Origin: Puniceicoccales bacterium
GTDB lineage: Bacteria; Verrucomicrobiota; Verrucomicrobiia; Opitutales; JAIRLM01
DNA length: 6,758 nucleotides
Assembly (NCBI GenBank): GCA_031282565.1
Contig: JAITDL010000056.1
Location: 1 to 6,758 of the forward strand
Direction: 5' to 3'
A program made the position numbers and the translations under genes. Of the stretch, positions 6,116 to 6,758 are shown piece after piece. Position 1 is the first letter of the stretch; each line of letters begins with the position of its first letter. The notes under the pieces are model-generated. The model did not search any database. It saw only the letters and a list, made by a program, of their open reading frames with translations, and had not been told where the DNA came from.

Positions 6116-6681
6116 TGGATCGGCGCGAAACAGCGGCGCAGAAGGCTGGAATTGATGCAGTTAGGGAGGCCTTCCCGGAGCTGTCGAGCTGGGAAAGTAT
6201 TCCGCAAGAGCTTCAGAGTAAGGTATGGGCAGTTGTCAACTGGCACATGGACCTTTTTATGTTTTCCTTACGAGGTGCGCCTAAAATCACAGCCGCTCAG
6301 CTCTACGGATTGGCGATTGGTGTACTTGCCAAACATGGATTTGTCTCCGGAGGTGACGTTGTTCGGCATATTGCTGGTTGGCAAATCTATTACGAAAAAA
6401 CCTTAGAAGCGGTTTTCCATGAGTTGGGCCATGGCGATCGGTGGAGTAGATATGCCGGTGAGGTGAAGGCAGGTCGTGAAAGAGGTATGTTCTATAATTA
6501 TAGCTCAGCAGTGGGCAAACTTAGGGATATGCTTAATGGAATCAGGGATGCGATTTGCCAGCATAGAATAGATGGTGGTAGATCTGTATCAGAGGTTTAT
6601 GAAGAAGCATATGAGCGGACGATCGATCGACTGACAGAAGAAGCGGCGGCTGCGAAAGCTGCGGAAATTGCCGGTGCATAG
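6004..6681 (+). CDS. Uncharacterised protein with HELGH motif, 3' part of a probably frameshifted gene
   Basis: The frame from GTG 6004 gives 225 residues ending at TAG 6679-6681. It overlaps the previous ORF by 112 bp, and its G-first codon share (about 40%) is strong from the first codons. It is therefore more likely the continuation of that gene than a new start; removing one TG from 6001-6009 joins the two into about 411 residues. The visible features are mostly helical segments and EKTLEAVFHELGHGDRW (131-147), where HELGH (139-143, bases 6418-6432) matches the HExxH zinc-binding signature of zincin metalloproteases. A possible third ligand could be one of the later Glu residues (such as those in EVYEEAYER, 197-205). 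The C-terminus is Ala/Glu-rich and helical. No family is recognised, and HExxH also occurs by chance, so protease function is a hypothesis. Confidence 0.65.
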   Translation: MCIQFVHVQGPFDCNDFSNFHAVLCDLARAHESVYEIVDRRETAAQKAGIDAVREAFPELSSWESIPQELQSKVWAVVNWHMDLFMFSLRGAPKITAAQLYGLAIGVLAKHGFVSGGDVVRHIAGWQIYYEKTLEAVFHELGHGDRWSRYAGEVKAGRERGMFYNYSSAVGKLRDMLNGIRDAICQHRIDGGRSVSEVYEEAYERTIDRLTEEAAAAKAAEIAGA

Positions 6682-6696
6682 TTCCGTCCGGAGCTG

Positions 6697-6723
6697 CTAC
6701 TTGACGATTAATTTTCCAAGTAG
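6697..6723. repeat. Weak inverted repeat after the HELGH ORF
   Basis: CTACTTG (6697-6703) and CAAGTAG (6717-6723) are perfect 7-bp inverted copies around a 13-base AT-rich loop, starting 16 bp after the stop. No T-run follows on the + strand, so it is at best a poor terminator. Confidence 0.2.
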
Positions 6724-6758
6724 AAGTTGAATTTGCCTTTCAAGCTGCAATTTTGTGC

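Overview
The window looks like a piece of a host-associated Gram-negative bacterial chromosome of about 50% GC. Three intact housekeeping genes lie on the + strand: rodA/ftsW (cell-wall polymerase), ruvX (pre-16S rRNA nuclease) and atpB (F0 subunit a). Around them are accessory genes that I cannot assign to named families. The AtpB and RodA sequence style is compatible with Verrucomicrobiota or a PVC-superphylum relative. That placement is inference from motif style, not from a search. A CesT-like type III secretion chaperone shows that the organism probably has, or had, a type III secretion system.

Layout. Positions 1-1794 hold two minus-strand genes read right to left: a 169-residue type III secretion chaperone (1794-1285), then a long ORF (from 1187) that runs off the left edge after 395 codons. 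This ORF is the obvious candidate for the chaperone's secreted client. A divergent intergenic region (1795-1927) with a perfect 7-bp dyad separates the chaperone from rodA (about 1928-3154, +). Positions 3155-3788 are not empty: they contain a small, very acidic reading frame (3256-3716) that is continuous only if one base is restored near 3315. Next come ruvX (3789-4220), which carries a perfect 12-bp-arm hairpin inside its coding sequence, and atpB (about 4317-5195). No atpE follows atpB.

The right end (5196-6681) holds an accessory locus split by a frame change at a (TG)4 tract (6001-6009). The 5' part (5444 frame) and the 3' part (6004 frame) read together as one protein of about 411 residues with a hydrophobic segment near the N-terminus and an HELGH (HExxH) zinc-protease-like motif. 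The coding signal may start earlier, at about 5320, with another frame change.

The genes do not form one pathway. The housekeeping genes are intact, while at least two of the accessory ORFs are frameshifted. This pattern fits either decay of secreted or accessory genes in a host-restricted genome or indel errors in the assembly. The most interesting content is the chaperone/client pair and the HELGH protein, which together suggest an uncharacterised type III effector repertoire.
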